Assembly (NCBI RefSeq): GCF_963975345.1
Contig: NZ_CAXBGE010000012.1
Location: 62,001 to 126,000, forward strand
DNA from: Maricaulis sp963975345
GTDB lineage: Bacteria; Pseudomonadota; Alphaproteobacteria; Caulobacterales; Maricaulaceae
DNA: 64,000 bases
Reading direction: 5' to 3'
This document shows, one piece after another, positions 1 through 9,088 of the stretch. Below the pieces are notes generated by a model, which searched no databases, had not been told where the DNA came from, and was given only the letters and a program-made list of their open reading frames with translations. Both the position numbers and the translations under genes were made by a program. The stretch's first letter is position 1. Each line of letters opens with the position of its first letter.

Positions 1-3000
1 CGGGGATTATAGGCGCGGTTCTTGTAGTGATAAAGGCCGGTCTCTTCCAGCCAGACCTGGCCGGTATAGCCATAGCGGCCACTATTGGAGGCGCCGGGCA
101 TGCCGTATTCGTCATAGGTATTCGTATTGGCGGCGTCCCCGAACTGATTGGTGCGCGCCACAATTGACCCCCGCTCGTCGGCGATCAGCCAGAGCCGCAT
201 GCTGGTCCCGGAGCCGGCATATTCCACCAGCGGTTCGTCGGTGCCAGGGCCATGAACATAACGGCGTTGCAGCACGTGACTGCTATTGTATTCGGCGATC
301 ATATCGACGCCGTCATACTGAAAACGCACGTCCGGCGCCGTGCCGGTCAGCTGCACCAAACGGCCGAGCGGATCATAGCTCAGTGTCACCCCGCCGGAGA
401 CCGAGGTCAGCCGGTTGAGATAATCATAGCCGAAAGTGCGGACGCCATCGCCGGTCATATTGCCGCGACCGTCATAGGTCGGCGCGCTTTGGCCGGTAAC
501 GCTCGTGATCTGATTGAGGCCATTGGTGCCGTAGAGTAGATCCAGATTGACATGCCCGGTCCAGGCGAAGGCGTCATTGGACGCGGTCCGGCTGGTGATC
601 TGACCGGCCGGGTTATAGGCATAGGTCACCGTCAGATCGTCACTGGTTCCAGTCAGATTCTGTGTCAGGCTTGCGAGCCGCGAAGCGGAATCGAAAGTAT
701 AATTGGTGGTGACGCCATTGCCGCGCGTAATTGAAGTGCGACGGCCCTGATTGTCATAGCTGTAGGTCGCCAACACCCCATAGCCGGACGAGGCACCATT
801 TTCACGGACCGCCGTGACGGCGCCAGCCGTATTATGGTCGTATTTGACGTAGAAGCCGTCGGGCCAGGTGATCCGGGAGCGGTGTCCTGCTGCGTCATAT
901 TGATAGGACACCGCGCCATCACCGCCAGTCTGTTGAGTGAGGCGCCCCAGAGCATCATAGCTATTGCTGATCGATTGGGAGCTGGTAGCGACACTCAAAA
1001 CCCGACCCAGCAGATCATAGGTGTAGTCCGTGTCGATCGTGGTACCGGGTGCGTTGACCTGGGTGACGCGGCCAAGATTGTCATAGGTGTAGAAGAATTG
1101 CTGGTCGCTCCGCACCCGCCGATTGGCGAGACGGCCATAGACATCATAGGTATAGATCTCGTCATCACTGCCCGTATTGGTGCCCGGCGTGGTCGGGCTG
1201 GGGTATTCAATCGAGGCGAGCCGGTCGAAACCGTCGCGCAGATACTGGGTGCGATTGCCTTCGCCATCGGTCAGGCTGACCAGCTGGCCATTATTGCTGT
1301 AGGCGCGCGTTGCCTCAACGATGGCGCCCGCCGTGGCATAGCCGCTGGTCGTGGTCGCGACCCGACCAACCGCATCATAAGTGTTGCGGGTGATCCGGTC
1401 CGGCCCGTAGGAGCCGGTTGTGGCCAGTGTGCAGGCCGAGCTGGGCGGTGAGGCCCAGTTGGCGGCATTCATCCTTTGGGCGACGCAATCAATCCGTCCC
1501 GCATTGTCGTAAGAATACTGGATCATCGCCTGCACCGAACTGGCTCCGGTGATCAGCCGCGCCTGGGTGGCACGTCCGCCGGCGTTGTAAACGACCTCCT
1601 GCCGGTCGATCAGGCTGAAGGCGGACCACGCCGCATCAGACTGGCTGGTCACCGTGCCAAACTCGACCTTGGTGGGCAGGCCATCGGAATTATAGGTGGT
1701 GCGCTGGGCGGGGTACAGCAAGGCGCCGGCGCCGTCCGGATCGGGCCCGACCTGGCCGATCAATTGACGCCCATTGTCATAGCGATAGCGCGTCGTATCG
1801 GCGGTGCCCGCAAGTGGGCCATCGACCGTCAGCAGATTGCTGACATGGTCATAGGTCATCGTCGTGGTTGTCACCAAAGTTGTGTTGCCAGCTTGGGCGG
1901 TTGCCGTGACGGGCAGGAGATTATTGGCGACACCGGTCGCGCCATAGGTGACGATTGTGAGCTGCTCATTGGTCGTGCCGATACAGCCCGCCGTCGCCGT
2001 GCCACTGGAGCAGGTCGATGATTGGGTCGGCAGATAGACCGGGCTGGCCGCCTGGATGATGCTCGCGGAGGTGCGTTTGTACCAAGCGTAGAGCGCGGTG
2101 TAAGTGATCCGCGTCTGTGGCCGGCTGCCACTGCCGGACGGGGCCGGTGAGGTCGCGGTCAGCATGCCGCCATGGGTGGCATCATAGGTGAAATCGGTCA
2201 CATTTCCGGCCGCATCGGTCACTGAGCTCGGCTGGTTGCAGGTGCGCACATTTGTGCAGCTCGCCGGATAGGCGGTGCTGGTGACAATATCGGCCAGGCC
2301 CGAGCCGGACTTGGCGACCTGGCGCACCAGCGTGACATTGCTGCGGCTGTCATAGGTGTAATTGGTATAATTGCCTTCAGGCGCCGTCACCCGGGTTAGA
2401 CGTCCACCGGTGTCATAGGTGTAAGTGGTGCGATTGCCGTAGCCATTCTGAGACGCCACGACGCGGCCGGTCGCAATCTCACTCTCGGTGATCGAGACGC
2501 GCGAGGTCGTGTCGGTAAACGTCGTCGTGCGGATACCCGCGGCATCGGCATAGGCATAGGTGCCGCCACCGCCACCGGCAATCCAGACCGAACTGACACC
2601 ATAGGCGCCATAACCAATCGAGACCTGCGGCGAGATATCGCCGGGGCCATAAACGGCGGTCAGACGGCCATATTGATCGCGCACATATTTGGTCGCCCGT
2701 GACAGCGTGTCGTAGAAGGTGCGCTCACTATAGGTCGAATAGATCGTTTCACCGATGATGAGGTTGGGCCAAGTCTGCGTTAAACCGGTGCATGAAATGG
2801 CGGTCGGCGCGCAATAATCAACGGCGTTATTGATCAGCCTCGCCTGGGTAACGCGGTACCAGGACGAAAAATCACCGACATCATTCATCGTATTGAGCGC
2901 ATAATTGAGATGCAGTTGATAGCCGGTATTGGTCGTGACCGATTGCAGCCGGTAATAAGGATCGGAGAGAACGTATTCTGGTTCATACCGGTTGAATCCA

Positions 3001-3560
3001 ACCTGTATGAGATACGCGCCTTGCCGATAATGATACGTCAGTGTGAAGCCGTTCGGGCGCGTGACCGTGTGAAGCAAGGCCAAGCTGGCACCATAGGTGC
3101 GTGTCGTCGCCACATAGGACGCCAGAAACACCGCCACCGTCCCGTCGCCGAGCGTGTAGGTATAAGTGCCGAACGTTTTGGTGAGCGTCGATTGGCTGGC
3201 GTATTTTGGTGTATAAGTGCTGCCGCTCACCGTAAACAATTCGCTCGAACCACCGATGAATACCGTGATCTCATTGTTGAGCGGATTCTGATCGATGCCA
3301 CCGACCACACTGTGCCGCCAGGCATTGCCCACGAAGACCTGGGAATAGCTCAAACCACCCGAACCGGGATTACCGATCGTGATCACGGGTGAATTGTTCA
3401 CCGAGGCTCCTGAGGGCAGGTTGACGCCGTTGGCATCGATGTTCGGATTGACGATCGGGACGGCCTGGTCGGGCGGCGTTTGCGCGACAGCGCTCGCGTT
3501 GAAGAAAAATATGAGGCTGGCCGTTACAATTGCAGCAAACAAAGTCGACAAGGCGCGCAT
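1..3560 (-). CDS. Secreted RHS/YD-repeat protein, C-terminus off the left edge
   Basis: The minus-strand frame is open from ATG 3560 to the window edge (about 1,186 residues, no stop), so the gene is partial at its 3' end. A GGAGGA site lies 6 nt before the ATG. Residues 1-27 form a signal peptide ending near SAVAQ. After an N-terminal region of about 400 residues come many YD repeats (TYDxxGRL, SYDNAGRI, TYDNLGRV and similar). Near the edge stand the RHS core signatures DERGSIVAR, YDEYGMPG and ETGLYHYKNRAYNP, which in the family mark the end of the shell just before a variable C-terminal domain, often a toxin. That domain is not visible here. Known RHS shells encapsulate or present the C-terminal domain at the surface; a role in contact inhibition is inference. 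The small YD gene lies 55 nt upstream in the same orientation. Confidence 0.93.
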   Translation of the reverse strand, partial: MRALSTLFAAIVTASLIFFFNASAVAQTPPDQAVPIVNPNIDANGVNLPSGASVNNSPVITIGNPGSGGLSYSQVFVGNAWRHSVVGGIDQNPLNNEITVFIGGSSELFTVSGSTYTPKYASQSTLTKTFGTYTYTLGDGTVAVFLASYVATTRTYGASLALLHTVTRPNGFTLTYHYRQGAYLIQVGFNRYEPEYVLSDPYYRLQSVTTNTGYQLHLNYALNTMNDVGDFSSWYRVTQARLINNAVDYCAPTAISCTGLTQTWPNLIIGETIYSTYSERTFYDTLSRATKYVRDQYGRLTAVYGPGDISPQVSIGYGAYGVSSVWIAGGGGGTYAYADAAGIRTTTFTDTTSRVSITESEIATGRVVASQNGYGNRTTYTYDTGGRLTRVTAPEGNYTNYTYDSRSNVTLVRQVAKSGSGLADIVTSTAYPASCTNVRTCNQPSSVTDAAGNVTDFTYDATHGGMLTATSPAPSGSGSRPQTRITYTALYAWYKRTSASIIQAASPVYLPTQSSTCSSGTATAGCIGTTNEQLTIVTYGATGVANNLLPVTATAQAGNTTLVTTTTMTYDHVSNLLTVDGPLAGTADTTRYRYDNGRQLIGQVGPDPDGAGALLYPAQRTTYNSDGLPTKVEFGTVTSQSDAAWSAFSLIDRQEVVYNAGGRATQARLITGASSVQAMIQYSYDNAGRIDCVAQRMNAANWASPPSSACTLATTGSYGPDRITRNTYDAVGRVATTTSGYATAGAIVEATRAYSNNGQLVSLTDGEGNRTQYLRDGFDRLASIEYPSPTTPGTNTGSDDEIYTYDVYGRLANRRVRSDQQFFYTYDNLGRVTQVNAPGTTIDTDYTYDLLGRVLSVATSSQSISNSYDALGRLTQQTGGDGAVSYQYDAAGHRSRITWPDGFYVKYDHNTAGAVTAVRENGASSGYGVLATYSYDNQGRRTSITRGNGVTTNYTFDSASRLASLTQNLTGTSDDLTVTYAYNPAGQITSRTASNDAFAWTGHVNLDLLYGTNGLNQITSVTGQSAPTYDGRGNMTGDGVRTFGYDYLNRLTSVSGGVTLSYDPLGRLVQLTGTAPDVRFQYDGVDMIAEYNSSHVLQRRYVHGPGTDEPLVEYAGSGTSMRLWLIADERGSIVARTNQFGDAANTNTYDEYGMPGASNSGRYGYTGQVWLEETGLYHYKNRAYNP

Positions 3561-3615
3561 CGTAAGTCCTCCGGATTCAGCTCTGGATAGGTGACATTTC
3601 AGGAAGGAACAGCGC

Positions 3616-3816
3616 TCAGGCGCCGGTCGTCTTCTTCTCGATGCGATTGCCGGCATCGTCATACGTATAATCCGTCGTGACGCCGTTATTGACCGAGCCG
3701 GAATGGACAACCTTGATAACGCGGCCATGTGCGTCATAGGTATAAGTCACTGTCTCGGATGCGAAAGCAGGTGCGGACAACGTCAACGCCCCTGCCAGAA
3801 CCAATAACAATCTCAT
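3616..3816 (-). CDS. Small secreted YD-repeat protein (66 aa)
   Basis: The ATG at 3816 is preferred over an upstream in-frame start at 3870 because it is preceded by AGGGGGC and starts a clean signal peptide (MRLLLVLAG...APAFA, residues 1-19). The mature part is only about 47 residues and consists of two YD units: YTYDAHGRV and YTYDDAGNR. It ends in a basic tail. It lies directly upstream of the large RHS gene in the same orientation and probably shares its transcript. It may be a decayed or duplicated RHS fragment, or a stand-alone partner of the shell; nothing in the sequence decides between these. It has no resemblance to known RHS immunity proteins, which normally follow the toxin end. 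Confidence 0.75.
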   Translation of the reverse strand: MRLLLVLAGALTLSAPAFASETVTYTYDAHGRVIKVVHSGSVNNGVTTDYTYDDAGNRIEKKTTGA

Positions 3817-4210
3817 GCGAGCCCCCTGCCCTATCGAGACCCACCGCCAAATTCTCGACGGGTGTGTCATCCAAAAACGTCACCAAAAGTTGCGCGAAAC
3901 AACTCATCAATGCACGCTAGGGGTGATCGTAAACACAATCGACAAATTCAATCAACACGGAAATTTTATCCAGGCCACCCGCTAAGCGTTTACCCTTGCG
4001 CAACCAAGAGAATCCTATCGCAAAAACTTGCATCTCACGCCTATCCAACTTGAAAATGTCGGGCGTAAACGGATGACAATGGCCCATCCCACCTGGCCAG
4101 CGGCGCCGTCAGTGCACTGCCCAAACCCGCAAGCCACCCCCGATTCGCACAAAAAAAGGGCCGCCCTTCCAGGCAGCCCTTTTGATCTAGCGATGGAGTG
4201 TGTCTGCCCG
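3817..4210. other. Intergenic region between YD/RHS unit and permease unit
   Basis: This stretch is AT-richer than the surrounding genes. It should hold the promoter of the YD/RHS unit on the minus strand, but no convincing -35/-10 pair stands out. Its left-hand side relative to the permease genes holds the terminator listed at 4151-4184. No credible gene was seen on either strand. Confidence 0.5.
4151..4184 (-). terminator. Rho-independent terminator of the permease pair
   Basis: On the minus strand the sequence reads AAAAGGGCTGCC, a short loop, GGGCGGCCCTTTT and a further T run. The arms pair over about 12 positions with G-U pairs, and it lies 27 nt after the stop of the OppC-type gene. 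Confidence 0.8.
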
Positions 4211-5119
4211 TCAGCGATCCTTCGGGTCGATCGCGTCGCGCAGACCGTCACCGATGAAGTTGAGGCAAAACAGCGTCAGCATCATTGTCACGGCCGGCAC
4301 GATCAGCGTCCACGGCGCGACTTCCATGTCCTGGGCACCAGCAGAGATCAGGCGGCCAAGCGATGTCAGCGGCTCCTGCACCCCAAGACCGAGAAAGCTC
4401 AAAAAGCTCTCGGCCAGAATGACGACCGGGATCATCAAGGTCACATAGACGACGACCGGACCGAGCACGTTGGGAATGATGTGACGCTGGATGATCATCC
4501 ATTGCGACACGCCGGCGGCTTCGGCCGCTTCAACGAATTCCATCCGTTTGAGGGCAATGGTCTGACCGCGCACGATCCGCGCCATCGTCAACCATTCCAC
4601 GGCGCCGATGGCGACGAAGATCAGGATGATATTACGCCCGAACACGACCATCAGGATGATGACGAAGAAAATGAAGGGCAGGGAATACATGATATCGACG
4701 AAGCGCATCATCACCTGATCGACCCGGCCGCCGATAAAGCCGGCGGTCGCGCCCCAAGTGACGCCGATCACCAGTGAGACGATGGTGGCGACAATGCCGA
4801 CCATCAAGGAGACGCCGAGCCCGACCAGGGTTCGCGCCACCATGTCACGGCCTTGCGCGTCAGTGCCGAAGAGGTGCCAGTTTTCAAACGTGGGCGGCAC
4901 CCAGACTTCGTCACGATAAATCGTGTCGTAGTCATGCACCCAGACACCCATCTGGCCGAGGACTGCCAGCACGATCAGCGTCCCGAGCACGATCAGACTG
5001 ACCAGCGCTGCCTTGTTGCGCAACAGACGCGCGCGCGCATCCTCCCAGAGCGAGCGGCCTTTGACTGCGGCCGTCTCGATCAGCGCAGCCTTGTCATCCG
5101 GTGTTGAAATCGTTGACAT
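4211..5119 (-). CDS. ABC transporter permease, OppC/DppC type
   Basis: Inner-membrane permease subunit of a peptide/nickel-type ABC importer (302 aa, the usual length). A cytoplasmic N-terminus with a conserved first helix (LLRNKAALVSLIVLGTLIVL) is followed by the periplasmic segment with WHLFGTDAQGRDM, a hallmark of OppC/DppC proteins. The membrane core follows, with the EAA loop around EAAEAAGVSQWMIIQRHIIPN that docks the ATPase, and the C-terminal FLSFLGLGVQEPLTSLG and NFIGDGLRDAIDPK signatures. Its ATG overlaps the stop of the OppB-type gene by one base (TAATG), so the two are translationally coupled. Binding protein and ATPase genes are missing from the neighbourhood. Substrate cannot be told. 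Confidence 0.95.
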   Translation of the reverse strand: MSTISTPDDKAALIETAAVKGRSLWEDARARLLRNKAALVSLIVLGTLIVLAVLGQMGVWVHDYDTIYRDEVWVPPTFENWHLFGTDAQGRDMVARTLVGLGVSLMVGIVATIVSLVIGVTWGATAGFIGGRVDQVMMRFVDIMYSLPFIFFVIILMVVFGRNIILIFVAIGAVEWLTMARIVRGQTIALKRMEFVEAAEAAGVSQWMIIQRHIIPNVLGPVVVYVTLMIPVVILAESFLSFLGLGVQEPLTSLGRLISAGAQDMEVAPWTLIVPAVTMMLTLFCLNFIGDGLRDAIDPKDR

Positions 5120-6051
5120 TATTCGTACTTCACCTTCGGATTGAGGACGCCATAGAGCAGGTCCGCGACCAGGTTAAGGACGATGATCAGGCTGGCGTAA
5201 ATAATCACGACGCCCATCACCAGCGTGTAGTCGCGCTGCAGCGCCGCATCGACGAAATGCTTGCCGATCCCGGGCAGTTGGAACACGACCTCGATCACCA
5301 GCGAACCGGAGATCAGCGCCGCGGACGCAGGTCCAAGATAGCTGACGAGCGGCAAAATCGCCGAGCGCAAGGCATGGCGCACGATCACCGCCGGCGGCGA
5401 CAATCCCTTGGCCCGCGCGGTGCGGATATAATTGGAGCGCAGCACTTCGATCATGCTGGCGCGCATCAGGCGGGCAATAATCGCGATCTGCGGCAAAGCG
5501 AGCGTGATCACAGGCAGGATCAAGCGGTCCACTGTCATCCCCAGCCTCGGATCGAGACCGCCAGTTGGCAGCCATCCCAGATAGAGACCGAAGAACAGCG
5601 CCAGGATTGGGCCCGACACGAAGGGCGGAATGGAAATCCCGACCATCGCGAACGTCATCACGGCAAAATCGCCGCTGGTGTTCTGCCGCAGGGCGGCAAC
5701 CGAACCGAGGAAAGAGCCGGCGAATACGGCCAGGATCATCGAAGAAATGCCGATTGTGGCGCTGACCGGAAAGCCTTCGCTCAGGATCTCGGCAACGTCC
5801 TTGTCCCGGACTTTCAGGGATGGTCCCAGATCGCCGTGGAACAGATTGCCCATGTAATCAAGGAATTGCCGCCAGACCGGCTGGTCCATGCCATAGCGCG
5901 AGAGCAGAAGCTGGCGCGTCTCGTCCGGCATGGGGCGTTCAAGGTCGAACGGCCCGCCTGGAGCGGCGTGCATCATGAAAAACGCGACCGCAATGATCAC
6001 GAGAATCGTGGGGATGGCGATTAGAACTCGCCTGAAAATAAAACCAAACAT
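5119..6051 (-). CDS. ABC transporter permease, OppB/DppB type
   Basis: Partner permease (310 aa) of the OppC-type protein encoded downstream. The N-terminal transmembrane helix (RRVLIAIPTILVIIAVAFFMM) and the following HAAPGGPFDLERPMP segment match the OppB family, as do RARAKGLSPPAVIVRHALRSAILP (here RTARAKGLSP...), which is the EAA-type ATPase contact, and the closing DLLYGVLNPKVKYE (YxxLDPR-like end). The start at 6051 has only a weak ribosome site. In canonical operons a solute-binding protein precedes this gene; here the upstream neighbour is a divergent ATP-grasp gene instead, so the importer must borrow its other subunits from elsewhere. Confidence 0.94.
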   Translation of the reverse strand: MFGFIFRRVLIAIPTILVIIAVAFFMMHAAPGGPFDLERPMPDETRQLLLSRYGMDQPVWRQFLDYMGNLFHGDLGPSLKVRDKDVAEILSEGFPVSATIGISSMILAVFAGSFLGSVAALRQNTSGDFAVMTFAMVGISIPPFVSGPILALFFGLYLGWLPTGGLDPRLGMTVDRLILPVITLALPQIAIIARLMRASMIEVLRSNYIRTARAKGLSPPAVIVRHALRSAILPLVSYLGPASAALISGSLVIEVVFQLPGIGKHFVDAALQRDYTLVMGVVIIYASLIIVLNLVADLLYGVLNPKVKYE

Positions 6052-6408
6052 ACTGAATAGGGCTCATTCCGGGTTTTGATGCAGTTTCAGTCTGGCGGTC
6101 GCGATGTCAATGAAGCCTGTGTCGCTGCGATGCAGCATCGTCGACGGATAAGGGCGGAACAGCTGCAGTTCGCGACGGCGCCGGATGGACCACCATTAAT
6201 GCACCGACAAGCTGACAGGCCGCAAGTAGCAGCAGCATCCATCCCATGCGCACAAGGCGCTTGCCTAGAAACCTGGCGACGTCCAAATTCAAACCCTCGA
6301 TATCAGCGTTCCAAGTCGATCACGCAATTTCTGCGCCGTCTGTGAACGAGCGTGATTTGCGTGTGTTCTCCGTGCACTTAATATGCGCGGGGCAAACCCG
6401 GAGGAGCC
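6052..6408. other. Divergent intergenic region, permeases versus ATP-grasp gene
   Basis: It separates the permease pair on the minus strand from the ATP-grasp gene on the plus strand and must hold both promoters. The plus-strand promoter candidate is listed separately. A 61-codon minus-strand frame (6107-6292, TTG start) has a hydrophobic stretch with a lipobox-like LAAC but unusual codon use and no ribosome site, so it was not called. Confidence 0.4.
6357..6384 (+). promoter_or_regulatory. Candidate housekeeping promoter for the ATP-grasp gene
   Basis: TTGCGT (6357-6362) and TAATAT (6379-6384) are separated by 16 nt and stand 24 nt before the ATG at 6409, whose ribosome site is GGAGGAG. Spacing and boxes fit a sigma-70 promoter; this is inference from pattern only. 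Confidence 0.35.
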
Positions 6409-7359
6409 ATGTCCATGCACCGTGCGCTTTGGTGGCAGGATTTTGAGTTCCAAGATGGCGTCGTCACCGTCAAGAAGACGGGCGCCCGCTTGCGACTCGA
6501 ACCCGGTTTGATCGGCGAAGTCCTGTCCTGGTTCCCGTTTTATTTCGTGGTCGAAGCCTGGCGCTTGGGCCGATCGTCCCGTTCTGGGCCAAAAATCTGG
6601 TTCGCGCCTGACCGGCCGCGGCCCTGGTATCTGATCTGGTCTGTCCTGCACGCTGCGGGGGCGCGGATCGCAAAATCTGCGGACGAAGCCGATGCTGTGT
6701 TCTTTTTCGACGATTCGACCAGTGGCAGCACAATGGAGTGGCCACCGGAGGCGCGGGCGATCAATCGCCATTGCCAGAGCATCGCCAAAAGCCATGTCGG
6801 CGCCGTGTTTGAGCAATGCTTCGGCTATTCGCTGAACGTCGACCCGGCCCAATTCAACGGCAAAATGGTTCGAAAATCGGAGGCCAATGGGGCCCATGAC
6901 GGCCGGATCGTTGAAGGGCCGTGCGCAGCCGAACCGGGCTTTGTCTATCAAAGGGTGATCGACAATTCGATCGCGGGCGGCATGGTCGAGGACATCCGCT
7001 GCCCGACGGTTGGCGGCACGATCCCGCTCGTCATTCTCAAACAGCGACTGGCCTCGCACCGCTTCGCCAATACAAATGACAATGTGGAGCTCGTCGAGAC
7101 CCACACCGTCCTGTCAGCATCCGAACAGGCACAATTGTCCGATTTTGCGCGCGCCATGCGACTCGATTGGGGTGGGCTGGACGTGCTGCGGGACAAGGCG
7201 GACGGCCGGCTCTACGTTGTCGATGTCAACAAGACCGATATGGGGCCACCCATTATCATGGCCATGGACGACAAGATCCGCATCACAAAGAGACTGGCCG
7301 CCGCATTTCTCGATTTCTTGCTTCAAAAACCTGTGTCGGAACAACAAGCTGTATCATGA
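6409..7359 (+). CDS. ATP-grasp superfamily protein of unknown substrate
   Basis: A 316-residue protein of the ATP-grasp fold. The central segment GKMVRKSEANGAHDGRIVEGP looks like the nucleotide-binding lysine region, and the C-terminal part (WGGLDVLRDKADGRLYVVDVNKTDMGPP) carries the acidic and asparagine residues that bind Mg-ATP in this superfamily. ATP-grasp enzymes join a carboxylate to an amine or thiol; the substrate here is unknown. A strong GGAGGAG precedes the ATG; a second ATG follows two codons later. The stop overlaps the start of the metallo-beta-lactamase gene (ATGA), so the two are made together and probably act in one pathway. Confidence 0.75.
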   Translation: MSMHRALWWQDFEFQDGVVTVKKTGARLRLEPGLIGEVLSWFPFYFVVEAWRLGRSSRSGPKIWFAPDRPRPWYLIWSVLHAAGARIAKSADEADAVFFFDDSTSGSTMEWPPEARAINRHCQSIAKSHVGAVFEQCFGYSLNVDPAQFNGKMVRKSEANGAHDGRIVEGPCAAEPGFVYQRVIDNSIAGGMVEDIRCPTVGGTIPLVILKQRLASHRFANTNDNVELVETHTVLSASEQAQLSDFARAMRLDWGGLDVLRDKADGRLYVVDVNKTDMGPPIIMAMDDKIRITKRLAAAFLDFLLQKPVSEQQAVS

Positions 7360-8264
7360 CGAGTATTCCGTTTCTCAAAGATTTCGACTTTGAATATGGC
7401 CGCTGCGAACAAATTTCGCCGGCCGTCCGACGTGTGATCGCCCCCAATCCGGGGCCGTTCACCTATACCGGCACCGGTGTCTATATTATCGGCCATGGCG
7501 ATGTTGCCGTCATCGATCCGGGTCCGTTTGATCCCATCCATGAGGCCTCGCTTGACCAGGCACTGGCCGGCGAGCGCGTCACGCACGTCTTCGTGACCCA
7601 CCATCATCTCGACCATTCGCCATTGGCCCACCCGCTCGCTGCCAAGCACGGGGCGCAAGTCTATGGCTTCGGCGCCCAGAGCGCCTCGCCGGCGGGCGGC
7701 GAGGTCCGGCTCGAGGCCGGCGATGATGTCGGTTTCCGGCCGGATGTCGAGATCGAGGACGGACAGGTTTTCTCCGGCCCCGGCTGGACACTCGAAGCTC
7801 TGCACACGCCCGGCCACACCTCCAACCATGTCTGCTACGCCCTGAAAGAAGAGAATATCCTGTTCAGCGGCGACCATGTCATGGCGTGGTCAACCAGCGT
7901 GATCAGCCCGCCGGACGGGCATATGGGCGATTATCTTCGGGAATTGGCGCGTGTGCGCGACCGCAATTTCACCCGGCTATGGCCAACGCACGGCCCGGCC
8001 GTGGAAAAACCGGCCGAGTTCGTGCAGGCCTATATCGATCACCGGCTTGAGCGCGAGCACCAGATCCTCGATCAACTGGCCGCAGGCCCGCAATGCGTTC
8101 CGGAACTGGTGACGGCCATCTACACCCATATCGACAGACGCCTGCATCCTGCGGCCGCGCATTCAGTGCTCGCCCATATGATCCATCTGGTCGAAACTGG
8201 GCGCGTGGAGTGTGAGGGCGAGCCAAGCCTGACGTCAGTCTTCGCACTCGGCAGCCAGACCTAG
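7356..8264 (+). CDS. Metallo-beta-lactamase fold hydrolase, LACTB2-like
   Basis: 302-residue hydrolase. The start at 7356 overlaps the stop of the ATP-grasp gene by four bases, and a longer upstream reading of the frame is a shadow of that gene. The zinc site motif HHHLDHS (around residue 79) is followed by the further ligands in HTPGHTSNH, SGDHV and the late WPTHGP histidine. The C-terminal 70 residues (REHQILDQLAAGP..., IYTHIDRRLHPAAAHSVLAHMIHL) form the winged-helix cap found in LACTB2 and related proteins, which act on RNA or thioester-like substrates. Cytoplasmic, no signal peptide. The substrate is not predictable; co-translation with an ATP-grasp ligase hints at a paired make/break chemistry. 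Confidence 0.88.
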   Translation: MTSIPFLKDFDFEYGRCEQISPAVRRVIAPNPGPFTYTGTGVYIIGHGDVAVIDPGPFDPIHEASLDQALAGERVTHVFVTHHHLDHSPLAHPLAAKHGAQVYGFGAQSASPAGGEVRLEAGDDVGFRPDVEIEDGQVFSGPGWTLEALHTPGHTSNHVCYALKEENILFSGDHVMAWSTSVISPPDGHMGDYLRELARVRDRNFTRLWPTHGPAVEKPAEFVQAYIDHRLEREHQILDQLAAGPQCVPELVTAIYTHIDRRLHPAAAHSVLAHMIHLVETGRVECEGEPSLTSVFALGSQT

Positions 8265-9061
8265 CCGGCGGCAAGGGCCTCCAGGAAGGTTTTCACCCGC
8301 CCCGCATTACGACCCAGATCATGGACGGGTTGGCGCGCCAGCGAACGCATATCAACGATGCTGCCTCCCGCCTCGTCGGACCTGATCCGAACCGCCATAT
8401 CGTCGCGAAATCCGAACCAGAAGCCCTCAGCACCGGCTTCAAACATGCCCGCTTGCCTGGACGCTGTGCCAACCCGCCATCCACGATCCCGCGCCAGATC
8501 AAGCGCGCGACCAAAGACGCTATCAGCGGGCTCCGCGAGCTGGAGCGAGGCGATTTCAGGATAATATTGTGCCTGCAAGACCGGGAGGTCTTGCCCGTCT
8601 GCGGCCGTCTTTCCGGCATAGGCCAGGTCTGAGTCGCTGGTCAGCCGACGCTCCAGAAACGCCGTCGAAAAGCCCGGCGGATCGGAAAAATCCGTCGTGA
8701 TATCGAGCAGCGCCGGCTGGGCTTGCTGCAGCCGGTTGATATGGATCATCCAACCCATCCCCGTTGAAGCAATAAGCAGAATGGCGATGGCACTCGTCCA
8801 ATTGCCGTGCGACCGCTTGGCGAAGGCGAGGTGGATCAGGATGAAACTCGCCGCCAACACCCCCGACACGAGACCGGCAAGCAGGAGTGCAAATCCCCAA
8901 GCATAAGTCATCGTCTCGAGACCGGTGTGCCAGTCCCAGAATTCCCACTTGGTACCGAATGCCGCCACGACGAACCAAAGCGGAATCGTCAACGCAAGCA
9001 GCCCACAGATCGCGGCTATAACGTCAATCGCCCGTCGCAAAATTTCGATGAACCGCGCCAT
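8261..9061 (-). CDS. DUF1499 family membrane protein
   Basis: 266 residues with three predicted membrane helices in the first 115 residues (AICGLLALTIPLWFVVAAF, WGFALLLAGLVSGVLAASF, AIAILLIASTGMGWMIH), then a soluble DUF1499 domain. The domain start is recognisable from DITTDFSDPPGFS and its end from RIRSDEAGGSIVDMRSLAR..HDLGRNAGRVKTFL. DUF1499 proteins have no firmly established role. The gene converges on the metallo-beta-lactamase gene and the two 3' ends overlap by four bases. Confidence 0.88.
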   Translation of the reverse strand: MARFIEILRRAIDVIAAICGLLALTIPLWFVVAAFGTKWEFWDWHTGLETMTYAWGFALLLAGLVSGVLAASFILIHLAFAKRSHGNWTSAIAILLIASTGMGWMIHINRLQQAQPALLDITTDFSDPPGFSTAFLERRLTSDSDLAYAGKTAADGQDLPVLQAQYYPEIASLQLAEPADSVFGRALDLARDRGWRVGTASRQAGMFEAGAEGFWFGFRDDMAVRIRSDEAGGSIVDMRSLARQPVHDLGRNAGRVKTFLEALAAG

Positions 9062-9088
9062 TTCAGCCCCTCCGGCTGGTTCCGTCGA

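Noticed and set aside
4028..6024. Long plus-strand frames rich in D, H, Q and R
   Set aside because: Antisense shadows of the permease genes; GC-rich reverse frames often stay open and none has a ribosome site or family features.
6107..6292. 61-codon minus-strand frame with hydrophobic stretch and LAAC lipobox-like motif
   Set aside because: TTG start without ribosome site, rare-codon-rich composition, and position in a divergent promoter region.
6289..7104. 271-codon minus-strand frame
   Set aside because: Lies entirely over the ATP-grasp gene in the opposite frame; no recognisable domain and unusual composition.
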